The notes beneath the pieces are model-generated. The model was not told the DNA's origin. It did no database searches and worked only from the letters and a program-made list of their open reading frames with translations. Shown in pieces: positions 1-8,930 of a stretch of 9,481 nt of DNA. Position 1 is the stretch's first letter. Each line of letters opens with the position of its first letter. Position numbers and translations under genes: made by a program. Source of the stretch: an uncultured bacterium (lineage in GTDB: Bacteria; Actinomycetota; Coriobacteriia; Coriobacteriales; Atopobiaceae); NCBI GenBank assembly GCA_905214175.1, contig CAJMLD010000049.1:1-9481 (forward strand), in the 5' to 3' direction.

Positions 1-57
1 TTGCTCTGCTACAATATCCCTGTATTCAGGTCAGAGCAGTATCAGGGCGGAGCATGT
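1..57. repeat. Short structured segment with hairpin and imperfect tandem repeat, beside truncated serS
   Basis: This stretch does not continue the neighbouring serS reading frame. Two structures are visible. First, TGCTCTG (2-8) and CAGAGCA (32-38) are perfect inverted repeats, enclosing a second small stem, CCTG (19-22) with CAGG (27-30) around a TATT loop. Second, bases 22-38 and 39-54 form an imperfect tandem repeat of about 16-17 bp, each unit beginning GTAT and ending GAGCA. It also has more A+T than its surroundings. It could be the end of a small mobile element, a recombination site, a folded RNA, or an assembly or contig-edge artefact. The sequence alone does not decide. Confidence 0.45.
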
Positions 58-333
58 GCGCTTCTCGTTAAGCTCGGCAATGCGGTCCTTGCTAGCTGCG
101 ACCTTTGCCTTGGCGGCCTCAGCCTCGTCCTTCTTGCCATCGCGCATGAGCTGGCCAACCTGCTTGGAGATGGCGTTGCGCTCTGCCTGCAGCTGCTCCA
201 CCTCGGCAATGACCGAGCGGCGCTCCTCGTCAAGCTCGAAGAAGCGCTCGCGATCCCAATGCGCGTTCTGGCGAGAAGCACAGGACTTATCGACGAGGTC
301 TGGATTCTCTCGCACGAACTTAATGTCGAGCAT
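31..333 (-). pseudogene. serS: Seryl-tRNA synthetase, N-terminal fragment (truncated)
   Basis: The product starts MLDIKFVRENPDLV, the typical opening of bacterial seryl-tRNA synthetase (charges tRNA-Ser with serine in the cytosol), followed by the charged heptad-like helices of the N-terminal coiled-coil arm that grips the tRNA long variable arm (about residues 30-92). The start is the ATG at 333, preceded by a good AAGGGAG ribosome site (341-347, 7-nt spacing). After residue ~92 the match to the family stops: about eight unrelated residues follow, then TGA at 31-33. A normal SerS is about 420-430 residues, so only 100 are present and the class II catalytic domain is absent. All three minus-strand frames hit stops between the junction and base 1, so a simple frameshift does not restore the gene here. 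It is either truly broken, with another serS elsewhere, or the left edge is a chimeric or assembly end. Confidence 0.8.
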
Positions 334-418
334 GTGTAAACTCCCTTGCGTATGTGCGACGATGTGCCGCAGCGATGTTCGGCGCGCCAAAGCCGCAGCT
401 GCAGCCCGACGGCGCTCC

Positions 419-430
419 AAGTATATACTT
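419..430. promoter_or_regulatory. Palindromic candidate divergent promoter (-10 core) for serS and the small membrane protein
   Basis: AAGTATATACTT is a perfect 12-bp palindrome in otherwise GC-rich DNA, between the divergent starts at 333 (minus) and 481 (plus). It contains TATACT on each strand (424-429 on plus; 425-420 on minus), so one element could be the -10 of both genes. No convincing -35 is seen at the expected distance on either side. Resulting leaders would be roughly 45 nt (plus) and 80 nt (minus). A repressor operator is an alternative reading of the same palindrome. Confidence 0.45.
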
Positions 431-480
431 GTGCGGTATCCGCTGGCCCCTTGCGGGCCCAAAGCCCGGGAGGCTTACGC

Positions 481-681
481 ATGGAGGAATTCTTCAACTG
501 GCTCTTTACCGACAGGACGGGCGTGATTTGCCTCGTTATTGGCGGCATGCTGATATGCCTGCTCATCTCGTTTATCCTCGAGCGTCGCACGCGCGAGCAG
601 TACTACAACCACGAGAAGTCCGACGATGACTGGGATCTCTTTGGCGATGACGACGAAGATGATGAGGACGCCGACAAGTAG
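481..681 (+). CDS. Small single-pass membrane protein with highly acidic C-terminal tail (hypothetical)
   Basis: This 66-residue protein has no function I can name. The ATG at 481 has a GGGAGG ribosome site at 468-473 with 7-nt spacing, and this start gives a clean architecture: a short amphipathic N-terminus with aromatic residues (1-12), one hydrophobic helix (about 13-33, rich in Ile, Leu, Gly and two Cys), a basic juxtamembrane stretch ERRTREQ (34-40), then a tail (47-66) made largely of Asp and Glu. The positive charges after the helix place the acidic tail in the cytoplasm by the positive-inside rule. Such a tail could bind a basic protein partner or cations, but that is inference. A rho-independent terminator follows within 25 nt, so it is probably a single-gene transcript. 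An upstream in-frame ATG at 346 would add 45 residues without membrane-protein character and overlap the promoter, so I reject it. Confidence 0.75.
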   Translation: MEEFFNWLFTDRTGVICLVIGGMLICLLISFILERRTREQYYNHEKSDDDWDLFGDDDEDDEDADK

Positions 682-704
682 AGCATGTCGCTGAGAATGA
701 CGAG

Positions 705-739
705 GCGGCGCCAGCGCGATTTGCGTTGGCGCCGCTTGT
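705..739 (+). terminator. Rho-independent terminator after the small membrane protein gene
   Basis: A 9-bp perfect GC-rich stem, GCGGCGCCA (705-713) with TGGCGCCGC (727-735), is followed by a T-containing run (TTGTCTATTT from 736). It lies 23 nt after the stop codon of the 66-residue protein gene. The T-tract is interrupted, so efficiency may be moderate. Confidence 0.75.
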
Positions 740-800
740 CTATTTGACTCGTAAGCATGCCAAAGAGCCGAAAAAGCGCCTGGCTTGCGCCTAGAGACAG

Positions 801-854
801 GAAAAGGGCGTTCCCGCTTGTGGCCTTGAGCCATCTACCTGCGGAAACGCCCTT
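801..854 (-). terminator. Strong hairpin terminator downstream of tRNA-Leu
   Basis: AAGGGCGTT (804-812) pairs perfectly with AACGCCCTT (846-854). After one mismatch, CCGC (814-817) pairs with GCGG (841-844), giving about 13 pairs. On the minus strand the stem ends in TTTTC (RC of 801-805), just past the 3' end of the tRNA gene. The loop holds a nested TGGC/GCCA pairing (821-824 with 830-833). On the plus strand it is followed by only AAATTT, so it may be bidirectional but reads best on minus. Confidence 0.75.
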
Positions 855-862
855 AAATTTCA

Positions 863-949
863 TGGTGCGGGCGAAAGGACTTGAACCTTCATGAGATTGC
901 TCTCATACGGACCTGAACCGTACGCGTCTGCCAATTCCGCCACGCCCGC
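863..949 (-). tRNA. tRNA-Leu (anticodon CAG)
   Basis: Read on the minus strand, the 87-nt gene folds as a complete class II tRNA. The acceptor stem GCGGGCG pairs with CGCCCGC. The anticodon stem TACGG/CCGTA closes the 7-nt loop TTCAGGT, giving anticodon CAG, which decodes the leucine codon CTG, very common in this DNA. The long variable arm TGAGA-GCAA-TCTCA is typical of Leu, Ser or Tyr tRNAs and the anticodon assigns Leu. The T arm has TTCAAGT in its loop with a GAAGG/CCTTT stem. The discriminator A and the 3' CCA are encoded in the DNA (863-865 on plus read TGG). It stands alone with its own promoter and terminator. Confidence 0.97.
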
Positions 950-1143
950 GTGCTGGGATATCTTACAGCATCCAACCGGAATTGCCAACAGAAGTTTGGT
1001 GAAAGTCAGAGCAAAAATGGGCATTCAAGAGCGCTCGAGGGCTGCATTGGCGCCCGTCCGATACCGCATCCATCCCATTTAGGTAGAATGTCCTCATCAC
1101 GGCCAGCAGAAACCAAACCACAAACGCACAACAGGGAGTCGCC
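950..1143 (+). promoter_or_regulatory. Divergent control region upstream of the kinase-led operon, candidate -10 at 1084-1089
   Basis: This gene-free stretch lies between the tRNA and the GTG start of the kinase. It must hold the operon promoter if the operon is not transcribed from further upstream. The best candidate is TAGAAT (1084-1089), about 55 nt before the start codon, but the bases 17-18 nt upstream do not resemble a -35, so it may need an activator or another sigma factor. An 8-bp palindrome GAGCGCTC occurs at 1029-1036. The ribosome site AGGGAG (1133-1138) sits 5 nt before the GTG and supports that start. Confidence 0.35.
960..988 (-). promoter_or_regulatory. Sigma-70-type promoter of tRNA-Leu
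   Basis: On the minus strand TTGGCA (-35, 988-983) and TAAGAT (-10, 965-960) are separated by exactly 17 bp. The -10 ends 10 nt before the first base of the tRNA, leaving almost no leader, as is usual for tRNA genes. Confidence 0.8.
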
Positions 1144-2931
1144 GTGGGCAGCACCAACCCCACACAAAGCACCGTTCGGCCGGTGAGGCCCGGCACGCAT
1201 ACCATTCCCGAGGAGACGCTCCTTGGGCGCTACCGCGTGCTCGCGCGACGAGGGGCTGGCGGCTTTGGCACCGTATGCACCTGCTGGGACACGCGCCTGC
1301 AGCGCCGGGTGGCAATCAAGCGCATACCCCTCCTGGCCAGCGAGGATGCGGGCGGCATCTCTGTCTCCACGGCCGACGAGGCGCTGGCGGAGGCACGCAC
1401 GGCCTGTCTCCTCGCCCACCCCAACATAGTGACGGTCTACGACTTCGAGTCCGACGGCACGTACGCCTACCTGGTCATGGAGTATGTCGACGGCCTCAAC
1501 CTGGCGGAGCTGCTGGCCCGCGTGGAAGACGGCGTTCTCACGCACGAAGAATGCGCCCACGTGCTGCGCTCGGTTGCGGCAGCGCTCACGTACGCCCACG
1601 AAAACGGCGTGCTCCACCTGGACATTAAGCCCACGAACATCATGATTGACCGTCAGGGCACCGTGAAGCTCGCCGACTTTGGTATGGCAACGCTCGCCTC
1701 GGCAGCAGGCTATGGCGGAGCGCGCGGGGGCACCGTGGGCTATATGCCACCGGAACAAATTCAGGGTCTTCTCGTCGACGAGCGAACCGACGTCTTCTCG
1801 CTTGCCGTCGTGACCTGGCAGGCGCTCACGGCGAGAAGCCCCTTTGCCTCCGCAACGCCCAGGGGCTCGCTCGACGCAATCTTTCGCGGTCCCAAGCCTC
1901 CCATCTCGAAGCTCGACCCCAGCCTTGCGCCGGAGGCCGAGGCCGCTCTGCTTCGCGCCCTATCGCCCACGACGTCCGAGCGGACCTCGTCCGTAAAGGA
2001 GTTCGCGCGGGGCGTCCTTCCTGCGTTGGGTGATGGGGCCGAGGGCGCTGAGTCGCTCCGCGAGTTGGTTGACCAGTCCGAGAACGACGATCCCTCGGTG
2101 GCCGCCGAGCCCTCTGACCTGCCAGCGCACGTGCGCCTGCCCTGGCTTGCCCCTGCGCTCGAACGGGCGGCCTCCGCGGCGTGCACGTTTTTCGCAATGC
2201 ACGTCATCCTGTCAGCCCTGCCAGGCACAACACCGGCGTTTACGCTGGTAGGTTCCCTTGTCTCGGCTGCGGCGTGCGCCGCATGGCCACCCCTTGGCTC
2301 CGCCATATCCGGCTTTGCTTTGGTTGTTGCCCTTGCCACGGCAAACGTCACCTCGGCATCGTTCCCGCTTGCCCTCGCCGTTGCGGTGTGCTTTGCGGCA
2401 TGGTGGGTTACCTGCGGCCATACCGATCACGTCTCCACCGCAGCCGTGCTTGCACCCGCCTGTCTCAGCTCGCCTGCAGCAGGCATCGCGTTGGCAGGCT
2501 ACGGCATGGATCCGCTGCCGGCGGCCGCAACGGGCGCCGCTGGGGCACTTCTCTCGCTTCTGTCAGGTGCCGCCTCGACAAGCGGCTTCTCGGCCCAAAC
2601 CACCATCGCGGCTTTGGCTCCCCTGCTTGAAAGCCCAGCTACCTGGATCATCGTGGCAGGCTGTGGCGTCTCCGCGCTTCTCGCGTCTGCCGTCGCCATG
2701 AGGGGAAGCGTTGCCTCGGGCGTGCTTGGGCAGGTATTGGGCGTCGTCTCCATCACCTTGTTTTGGCTTCTCGCCTGCAGAATGGAATCTAACGGGTATT
2801 GGTTTGGCCACATAGTGGAGGGCTGTGGCCTTGCTGTATTCTTGAGTGTGTTTTTGTGTATAGAAACCGTCCTGAGAGGTCCTCTGGCTGGGGACCAGGA
2901 AGGCGAGGACTTAGATGAGCTTTCTCAGTGA
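1144..2931 (+). CDS. Membrane Ser/Thr protein kinase with HLD (non-RD) catalytic loop and polytopic C-terminus
   Basis: Predicted 595-residue kinase that transfers phosphate from ATP to Ser/Thr of cell-envelope or division proteins. The GTG start has AGGGAG 5 nt upstream. The N-terminal domain (about 29-295) is a complete Hanks-type kinase: Gly loop GAGGFGTV (37-44), VAIK with Lys59, alpha-C Glu near 83, catalytic loop HLDIKPTN (158-165), DFG (178-180), MPPE (201-204) and TDVFSL (215-220). The catalytic HRD Arg is Leu159, making it a non-RD kinase, a class that usually does not depend on activation-loop phosphorylation; Asp160, Lys162 and Asn165 are kept, so activity is plausible. After a cytosolic linker (296-335) come about eight to ten hydrophobic segments (335-578) with nine Cys and a TCGHTDH loop, then a short acidic tail. 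There is no PASTA domain. Its end overlaps fhaA by 17 nt, which implies translational coupling. The ligand or job of the membrane domain is unknown. Confidence 0.9.
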   Translation: MGSTNPTQSTVRPVRPGTHTIPEETLLGRYRVLARRGAGGFGTVCTCWDTRLQRRVAIKRIPLLASEDAGGISVSTADEALAEARTACLLAHPNIVTVYDFESDGTYAYLVMEYVDGLNLAELLARVEDGVLTHEECAHVLRSVAAALTYAHENGVLHLDIKPTNIMIDRQGTVKLADFGMATLASAAGYGGARGGTVGYMPPEQIQGLLVDERTDVFSLAVVTWQALTARSPFASATPRGSLDAIFRGPKPPISKLDPSLAPEAEAALLRALSPTTSERTSSVKEFARGVLPALGDGAEGAESLRELVDQSENDDPSVAAEPSDLPAHVRLPWLAPALERAASAACTFFAMHVILSALPGTTPAFTLVGSLVSAAACAAWPPLGSAISGFALVVALATANVTSASFPLALAVAVCFAAWWVTCGHTDHVSTAAVLAPACLSSPAAGIALAGYGMDPLPAAATGAAGALLSLLSGAASTSGFSAQTTIAALAPLLESPATWIIVAGCGVSALLASAVAMRGSVASGVLGQVLGVVSITLFWLLACRMESNGYWFGHIVEGCGLAVFLSVFLCIETVLRGPLAGDQEGEDLDELSQ

Positions 2932-4117
2932 TTTTGAGGGCCGGATAAGCTCGGTCTTCGAGTCTGCACCACAGGGCTACGCAGAGCCGTTCTCGTTCAA
3001 GAAGCTCGCGAAGCATGCCGCTCGCAAGATGGAGAGCGAGACGTACCGCATCGACGGCGTAGACACTGCGCCCGCACTCTATACGGTGCTGGTCTCTGCC
3101 GAGGACGATTCGCTCATGCGCCCCCTCTACGAGCGCATTGACTACGAACTTGGTGAGTTCATCACCGAGTCCGCCAACAAGAAGGGCTATGCCCTGGTGG
3201 GCAGGCCGCTCGTGCGCTTCATGGTCGACGAGTCCCTAAAGTCCGGCAAGTTCTACGTCGATGCGGAGAACGTCAACGAGCAGACGCTCGCCCGCCTTCG
3301 CGAGGAGGAGCGCGCATTTCTCGGCGGCAACTCCAGCGTGGGTGGTGCGGCCGCCATCGGAAGGCCCCGCCGCTCGTCCGCTGGCCACCTCAATCCCATT
3401 CCCCAGCCCGCAGCCCCCGCGGCGGCTCCGCAGCCCTCGCCCAGCGGAACGGATGCCGGCCTGGACGTCATGCCCATGGACTACATCGAGCCTGCCGGCG
3501 GTGTGATCCCCGCCATGGCCTCGCCCTCCTCGTCTACGCCCATGCCCGTTCCCTACATCGACGCCAGCCCCTCGCAGGTTGTGGCACCCGTGGCCGTACC
3601 GGTTGCAACGCCTGTTGGAGCCACAGTGCCGCCGGTGGTCAAGCCCATCTCCCCGGCAGTCCAGCAGCAGGCCCAGGCCGTGATGGAGGCAACCCCGCAG
3701 CCCGCGAACTTCCCCGCTCCCGCCCCGCAGCCGCAGGCCGTTCGCCAGGCTCCGCGAGCAGTGCCCGACACCCGTCGACGCAATGCGCCCGCAGCCGCAG
3801 CTACGCCAGACGCCGCGCGCACCACGCGTCCCGCAGCCTGCATGCTCATCGACCGACAGAGCGGTCGCACCTACGCCGCCCAGGCGCCCTCGTGCCTCAT
3901 TGGCCGCGAGCGGTCGCAGTGTGGCATCTACCTGCGCGACCCCAACGTCTCGCGCCGCCACGCCGAGCTCTCTTACGACGGGAGCAACTGGCACATTGTG
4001 GACCTCAACTCTACCAACGGCACGCTCGTGAACGATGTCGACGTGGATGAGTGCGTCCTGCGCGACGGCGACCTTATCACGGTTGGCCTCGTGAACCTCG
4101 AGTTCAGGGAGAGCTAG
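2915..4117 (+). CDS. fhaA: FhaA: DUF3662 and FHA domain protein
   Basis: 400-residue cytosolic phospho-threonine reader. Residues 1-135 match the FhaA N-terminal domain (DUF3662 family: opening FEGRISSVFE, later YELGEFI and a GYALVGRPLVRF strand). Residues 140-305 are a low-complexity Pro/Ala/Gln linker, probably disordered. Residues 308-398 are an FHA domain with the full pThr-binding set: IGR (329-331), SRRH (346-349) and NSTNGT (365-370). In mycobacteria FhaA binds phosphorylated MviN/MurJ and so links PknB to lipid II supply; the same role here is inference from family and gene order. The ATG lies inside the end of the upstream kinase gene, with AGGAAGG and GAGG ribosome-site elements at 2897-2908. 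fhaB follows after 3 nt. The linker is compositionally unlike the flanking domains but keeps the same GC-rich codons, so there is no sign of foreign origin. Confidence 0.92.
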   Translation: MSFLSDFEGRISSVFESAPQGYAEPFSFKKLAKHAARKMESETYRIDGVDTAPALYTVLVSAEDDSLMRPLYERIDYELGEFITESANKKGYALVGRPLVRFMVDESLKSGKFYVDAENVNEQTLARLREEERAFLGGNSSVGGAAAIGRPRRSSAGHLNPIPQPAAPAAAPQPSPSGTDAGLDVMPMDYIEPAGGVIPAMASPSSSTPMPVPYIDASPSQVVAPVAVPVATPVGATVPPVVKPISPAVQQQAQAVMEATPQPANFPAPAPQPQAVRQAPRAVPDTRRRNAPAAAATPDAARTTRPAACMLIDRQSGRTYAAQAPSCLIGRERSQCGIYLRDPNVSRRHAELSYDGSNWHIVDLNSTNGTLVNDVDVDECVLRDGDLITVGLVNLEFRES

Positions 4118-4120
4118 GCC

Positions 4121-4533
4121 ATGATTGACCTAATCCTCTTCGCCGGGCGAATCATCCTGGTGGTCCTTCTCTACGTGTTCCTCTTTGCGGCCATGCGCGC
4201 GGGCGTGGGCTTGGTGCGCGGCCAGCGCAGGGACACCGCCATCTGGTGCGTGGATGTCGAGAAGGGCTCGCGTGCCATGCGCGGCCTGCACGTAGACGTG
4301 CTTGGCCCCGTGGTCGTTGGCCGCTCCCCCTCATCTGACATCGTCATCGACGAGCCGTACGTCTCGGCAACGCATGCGCGCTTCACCATCCAGGGACCGG
4401 CGCTTGTCCTCGAGGACCTTGGCTCCACCAACGGGACCATGGTCAACGGACACACCATCGACCAGCCCGTGACCCTGCGTGACGGCGACGAGGTGCAGGT
4501 TGGCGATACCGTCATGCGAGTGAGCCGCCAATA

Positions 4534-4534
<1 letters not shown>
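4121..4534 (+). CDS. fhaB: FhaB: membrane-anchored FHA domain protein
   Basis: 137 residues. One N-terminal membrane helix (about 3-24) anchors the protein, followed by basic residues (26-37) that place the rest in the cytosol. The FHA domain covers about 55-135 with the pThr-binding residues VVGR (65-68), SATH (82-85) and GSTNGT (101-106). The size and architecture match mycobacterial FhaB (FipA), which connects PknA/PknB signalling with the division machinery; that function is inferred here. The ribosome site AGGGAGA (4106-4112) lies in the last codons of fhaA, and the start is 3 nt after the fhaA stop. Its stop overlaps the phosphatase start by one base (TAATG), so the three products are likely made in fixed proportion. 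Confidence 0.93.
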
Positions 4535-6053
<1,519 letters not shown>

Positions 6054-6057
<4 letters not shown>

Positions 6058-8930
6058 GCGTGGCCAACGAGAAAACCCACGGTGGTAACCGCAGGAACAT
6101 GGAGCTTCTCTTCCTCTGCCTGGCAGCCGTGCCGGTGGTCCTGCTCTACGCCCTCTACATCGTGAACGACAACGTGGCCCTCTCCCTGGGTACGCTCGCT
6201 GTTCCCGTGGGACTCTTCGTGGCGTTTGCCGCGGCCCATGTGGCCGTGCGCGTCCTCGCGCCCGACGCGGACCCCGTGATCTTGCCCGTAGTCTTTCTAC
6301 TCTCGGGCATAGGCATCGCCTTTGTCACGAGGCTTGCACCGGACCTTGCCGAGAACCAGGTCCTTTGGCTCTTTGTCTCGGTTGCGGCCATGATTGCGAC
6401 GCTCTTCTTTGTGCGCAACCTCGACAATTTGGCGGACTACAAGTACACGCTGGGCCTTGTGGGCGTGATCTTGCTCATCCTGCCCATGATCATTGGTACC
6501 GAGAAGAACGGCAGCAAGCTCTGGCTCACGTTTGGCAGCTTCTCGTTCCAGCCGGGCGAGCTCGCAAAGATTCTCATCGTCCTCTTCCTGGCCTTCTACC
6601 TTGCCTCCAACCGCGAGGCGCTCTCCGTCACCGCACATCGTGTGGGACCTTTCCGCATCCCGCGCTTCCGTATGCTGCTTCCCCTCTTCATCATGTGGGG
6701 CATCAGCCTCCTCATCGTTATCTTTGAGCGCGACCTGGGCAGCGCCCTGCTCTTCTTCATGTACTTCGTGGTCATGCTCTATGTGGCCACGGGCCGATGG
6801 AGCTACGTGTTTATCGCCATAGGCCTTCTCGTCATTGGCTTCTTCTTCTGCTACCACTTCTTCTCGCACGTGAAGATTCGCGTGGACATCTGGCTTGACC
6901 CGTGGACCGATGCGCAAAACAGCGGTTACCAGATCGTGCAGTCGCTCTACTCCATCGCCGACGGCGACCTGGTGGGCACGGGCATTGGCAAGGGCCTCCC
7001 CACGCTCATCCCCTTTGTCGAGAGCGACTTTCTCTTCTCGGCCATCGCCGAGGAGATGGGGCTCTTGGGCGCCAGCGCCGTCATCATCCTCTACATGCTC
7101 TTCTGCGTACGCGGGTTTGCCACGGCGGCGCGCGCCAAGTCCGATTCCTCCGCCTTCGCGGCAGTGGGTCTCACCACGGTCATCGGCTTCCAGGCGTTCC
7201 TCATCATTGCCGGCGTCACCAAGCTCCTGCCCCTCACGGGCGTGACGCTCCCCTTCATGAGCCAGGGCGGCAGCTCGCTGCTCTCGAGCTTCATCATTGT
7301 GGGCCTGCTCCTGCGCGCAGGCGATGAGGGCACAGGCCGCGAGGCCCAGCTTGTGGCCAGCACCCCCCAAGGCGGAAACGGCCGCGTGTCTCTGCTGGGC
7401 GCCCAGGCGTCCGCCTTTGTCCACGGCTCGCATGCGCGTGCCCGCTTTGAGGTTCAGGGCGAGGAGTCCGGCGTCCTTGGCCGCGTGGCCCTGGGCAAGC
7501 GCCTCACCGCCCTCATCACCGCCTTCGCGGTGCTCTTTGCAGCACTCATCGCGAACCTCACCTACCTGCAGGTGATCAACGCGAGCACCATCCAGCACAT
7601 GTCGTCCAACAACCACACCATTGCCAAGAGCGCCTACGTGCAGCGTGGCGCCATCATCACCTCCGACGGTGTGACGCTGGCCGAGAGTGTGCGCCAGGAG
7701 GACGGCACCTACCTGCGCTCCTATCCGCAGGGCTCGCTTGCGTCGCACACGGTTGGCTACATCTCGACGCGCTACGGCTCCTCCGGCATCGAGTCGACGA
7801 TGAACGACACGCTCACGGGCAGCTCGAACTACTCTGACTGGAGGAGCGCACTCTACTCGCTGGCTGGAGTCCAGGAGCCCGGCAACACCGTGGCCCTCAC
7901 GATCAACTCCCAGATGCAGCGCGCTGCAGAGTCTGCGCTCGAGGGCTACACGGGCGCCGTGGTGGTACTCGACCCCTCCACGGGAGCCATTCTCGCCAAG
8001 GCCAGCGCGCCCACGTACTCCTACGACCAGCTGGACAGCATCATGGACTCGGGTGGCTCGGGCTCCCAGCTGCTCGACCGCACCACGCAGGCGCTCTACT
8101 CGCCTGGCTCCACCTTCAAGGCGGTCACGCTCTCCGCAGCACTTGATACCGGCACCACTACGCTCGACACGGCCTACGACGCCGAGCCCGCGCTGACCAT
8201 TGGCGGCGCAGAAGTGAGCAACTACGGCTATAACGACTACGGCACCCCCACCCTGAAGGAGGCTTTCGCCCTCTCCTCCAACACGGTCTTTGGCCAGGTG
8301 GGCGTGCAGGTTGGCGCTTCTAACCTCGTGAAGTACGCCGACGCCTTTGGCTATGGGACCAACGTGGGCCAGGACTTCAACACGCTGGCCTCGCTCATGC
8401 CCGAACCCTCCGAGATGACCGAGTGGGAGACGGCCTGGGCCGCCTGCGGCCAGCCCGTTGGCCAGCACCCCAGCCCCGCCGGTCCACAGGTGACGGTCAT
8501 GCAGAACGCCATGGTCGCCCAGGCCGTTGCTAACGGCGGCGTGGTCATGAACCCCTACGTGGTAGATCACGTGCTCTCGCCCGAGGGCGCCGTCATCTCC
8601 ACCACGCAGCCCAAGTCCCTGGGTCAGGCCATCTCGGCAGACACGGCATCCAAGGTCAAGGAGGCCATGCTCGGCGTCGTGGACCACGGCACCGGCAGAA
8701 GGGCCAAGGTCCAGGGCGTCCAGGTTGCCGGCAAGACCGGCACCGCCCAGATTGAGGACGGAAAGATCAACTCGTTCTTCATCGGCTTCGCGCCGTACGA
8801 CAACCCCACACTCATCATCTCCGTCGCAATCGAAGGAGCGGATGGCACTGACGTCGAGGGGTACGCCGCTGGCGTGGCGGGGCCGGTCCTTGCGAGCTGC
8901 CTCAACATTCAGGCGCTTGGCGCAAGCTGA
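6054..8930 (+). CDS. rodA-pbpA: RodA/FtsW (SEDS) glycosyltransferase fused to class B penicillin-binding protein
   Basis: A single 958-residue open frame joins two enzymes usually encoded separately. Residues 1-422 are a SEDS peptidoglycan polymerase with about 12 hydrophobic segments and its family motifs: FERDLGSALLF (224-234), WLDPWTDAQNSGYQ in the large outer loop (280-293), ESDFLFSAIAEEMG (323-336) and LTGVTLPFMSQGGSSLL (394-410). A ~60-residue cytosolic linker (423-482) leads to one more membrane helix (about 484-506) and a PbpA-like transpeptidase with SxxK as STFK (686-689), SSN (741-743) and KTGTA (894-898), all intact. It should both polymerise lipid II and cross-link strands at the membrane surface. 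No stop, ribosome site or frame change separates the halves. The GTG at 6054 gives a 4-nt overlap (GTGA) with the pstP stop; GTG at 6060 is an alternative with better spacing from GGGGGTGAG. By synteny with Mycobacterium I favour rodA-pbpA over ftsW-ftsI. Confidence 0.93.

Noticed and set aside
1..339. Plus-strand 112-codon frame across the serS fragment
   Set aside because: Over most of its length it is the antisense of a recognisable SerS N-terminus. No ribosome site or family resemblance supports it. The TACAAT at 10-15 lacks a -35 inside the window.
775..792. Second minus-strand terminator candidate (GCGC...GCGC followed by TTTTT)
   Set aside because: The stem is only about 4 bp, and the much stronger hairpin at 801-854 already lies between it and the tRNA.
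863..949. tRNA-Leu as an integration site for a genomic island
   Set aside because: No duplicated tRNA 3' end, integrase gene or composition change is seen near it within the window.
1006..1758. 250-codon minus-strand frame over the kinase start and its control region
   Set aside because: It lies opposite the conserved kinase Gly loop, Lys and catalytic loop codons, has no clear start signal, and also crosses the operon control region. It is a GC-skew shadow.
3350..3830. Possible repeat array or CRISPR-like pattern in the fhaA linker
   Set aside because: Repetition is only compositional (CCG, GCC and CAG codons for Pro, Ala and Gln). There are no identical spaced units.
3236..3994. 252-codon minus-strand frame opposite fhaA
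   Set aside because: The product is Gly/His/Arg-rich low complexity produced by reading the Pro/Ala linker codons backwards. The plus-strand FHA and DUF3662 domains are unmistakable.
8915..8927. Terminator between the SEDS-PBP fusion and the last kinase
   Set aside because: The stem is only 5 bp, it ends in the stop codon and it lacks a T-run.
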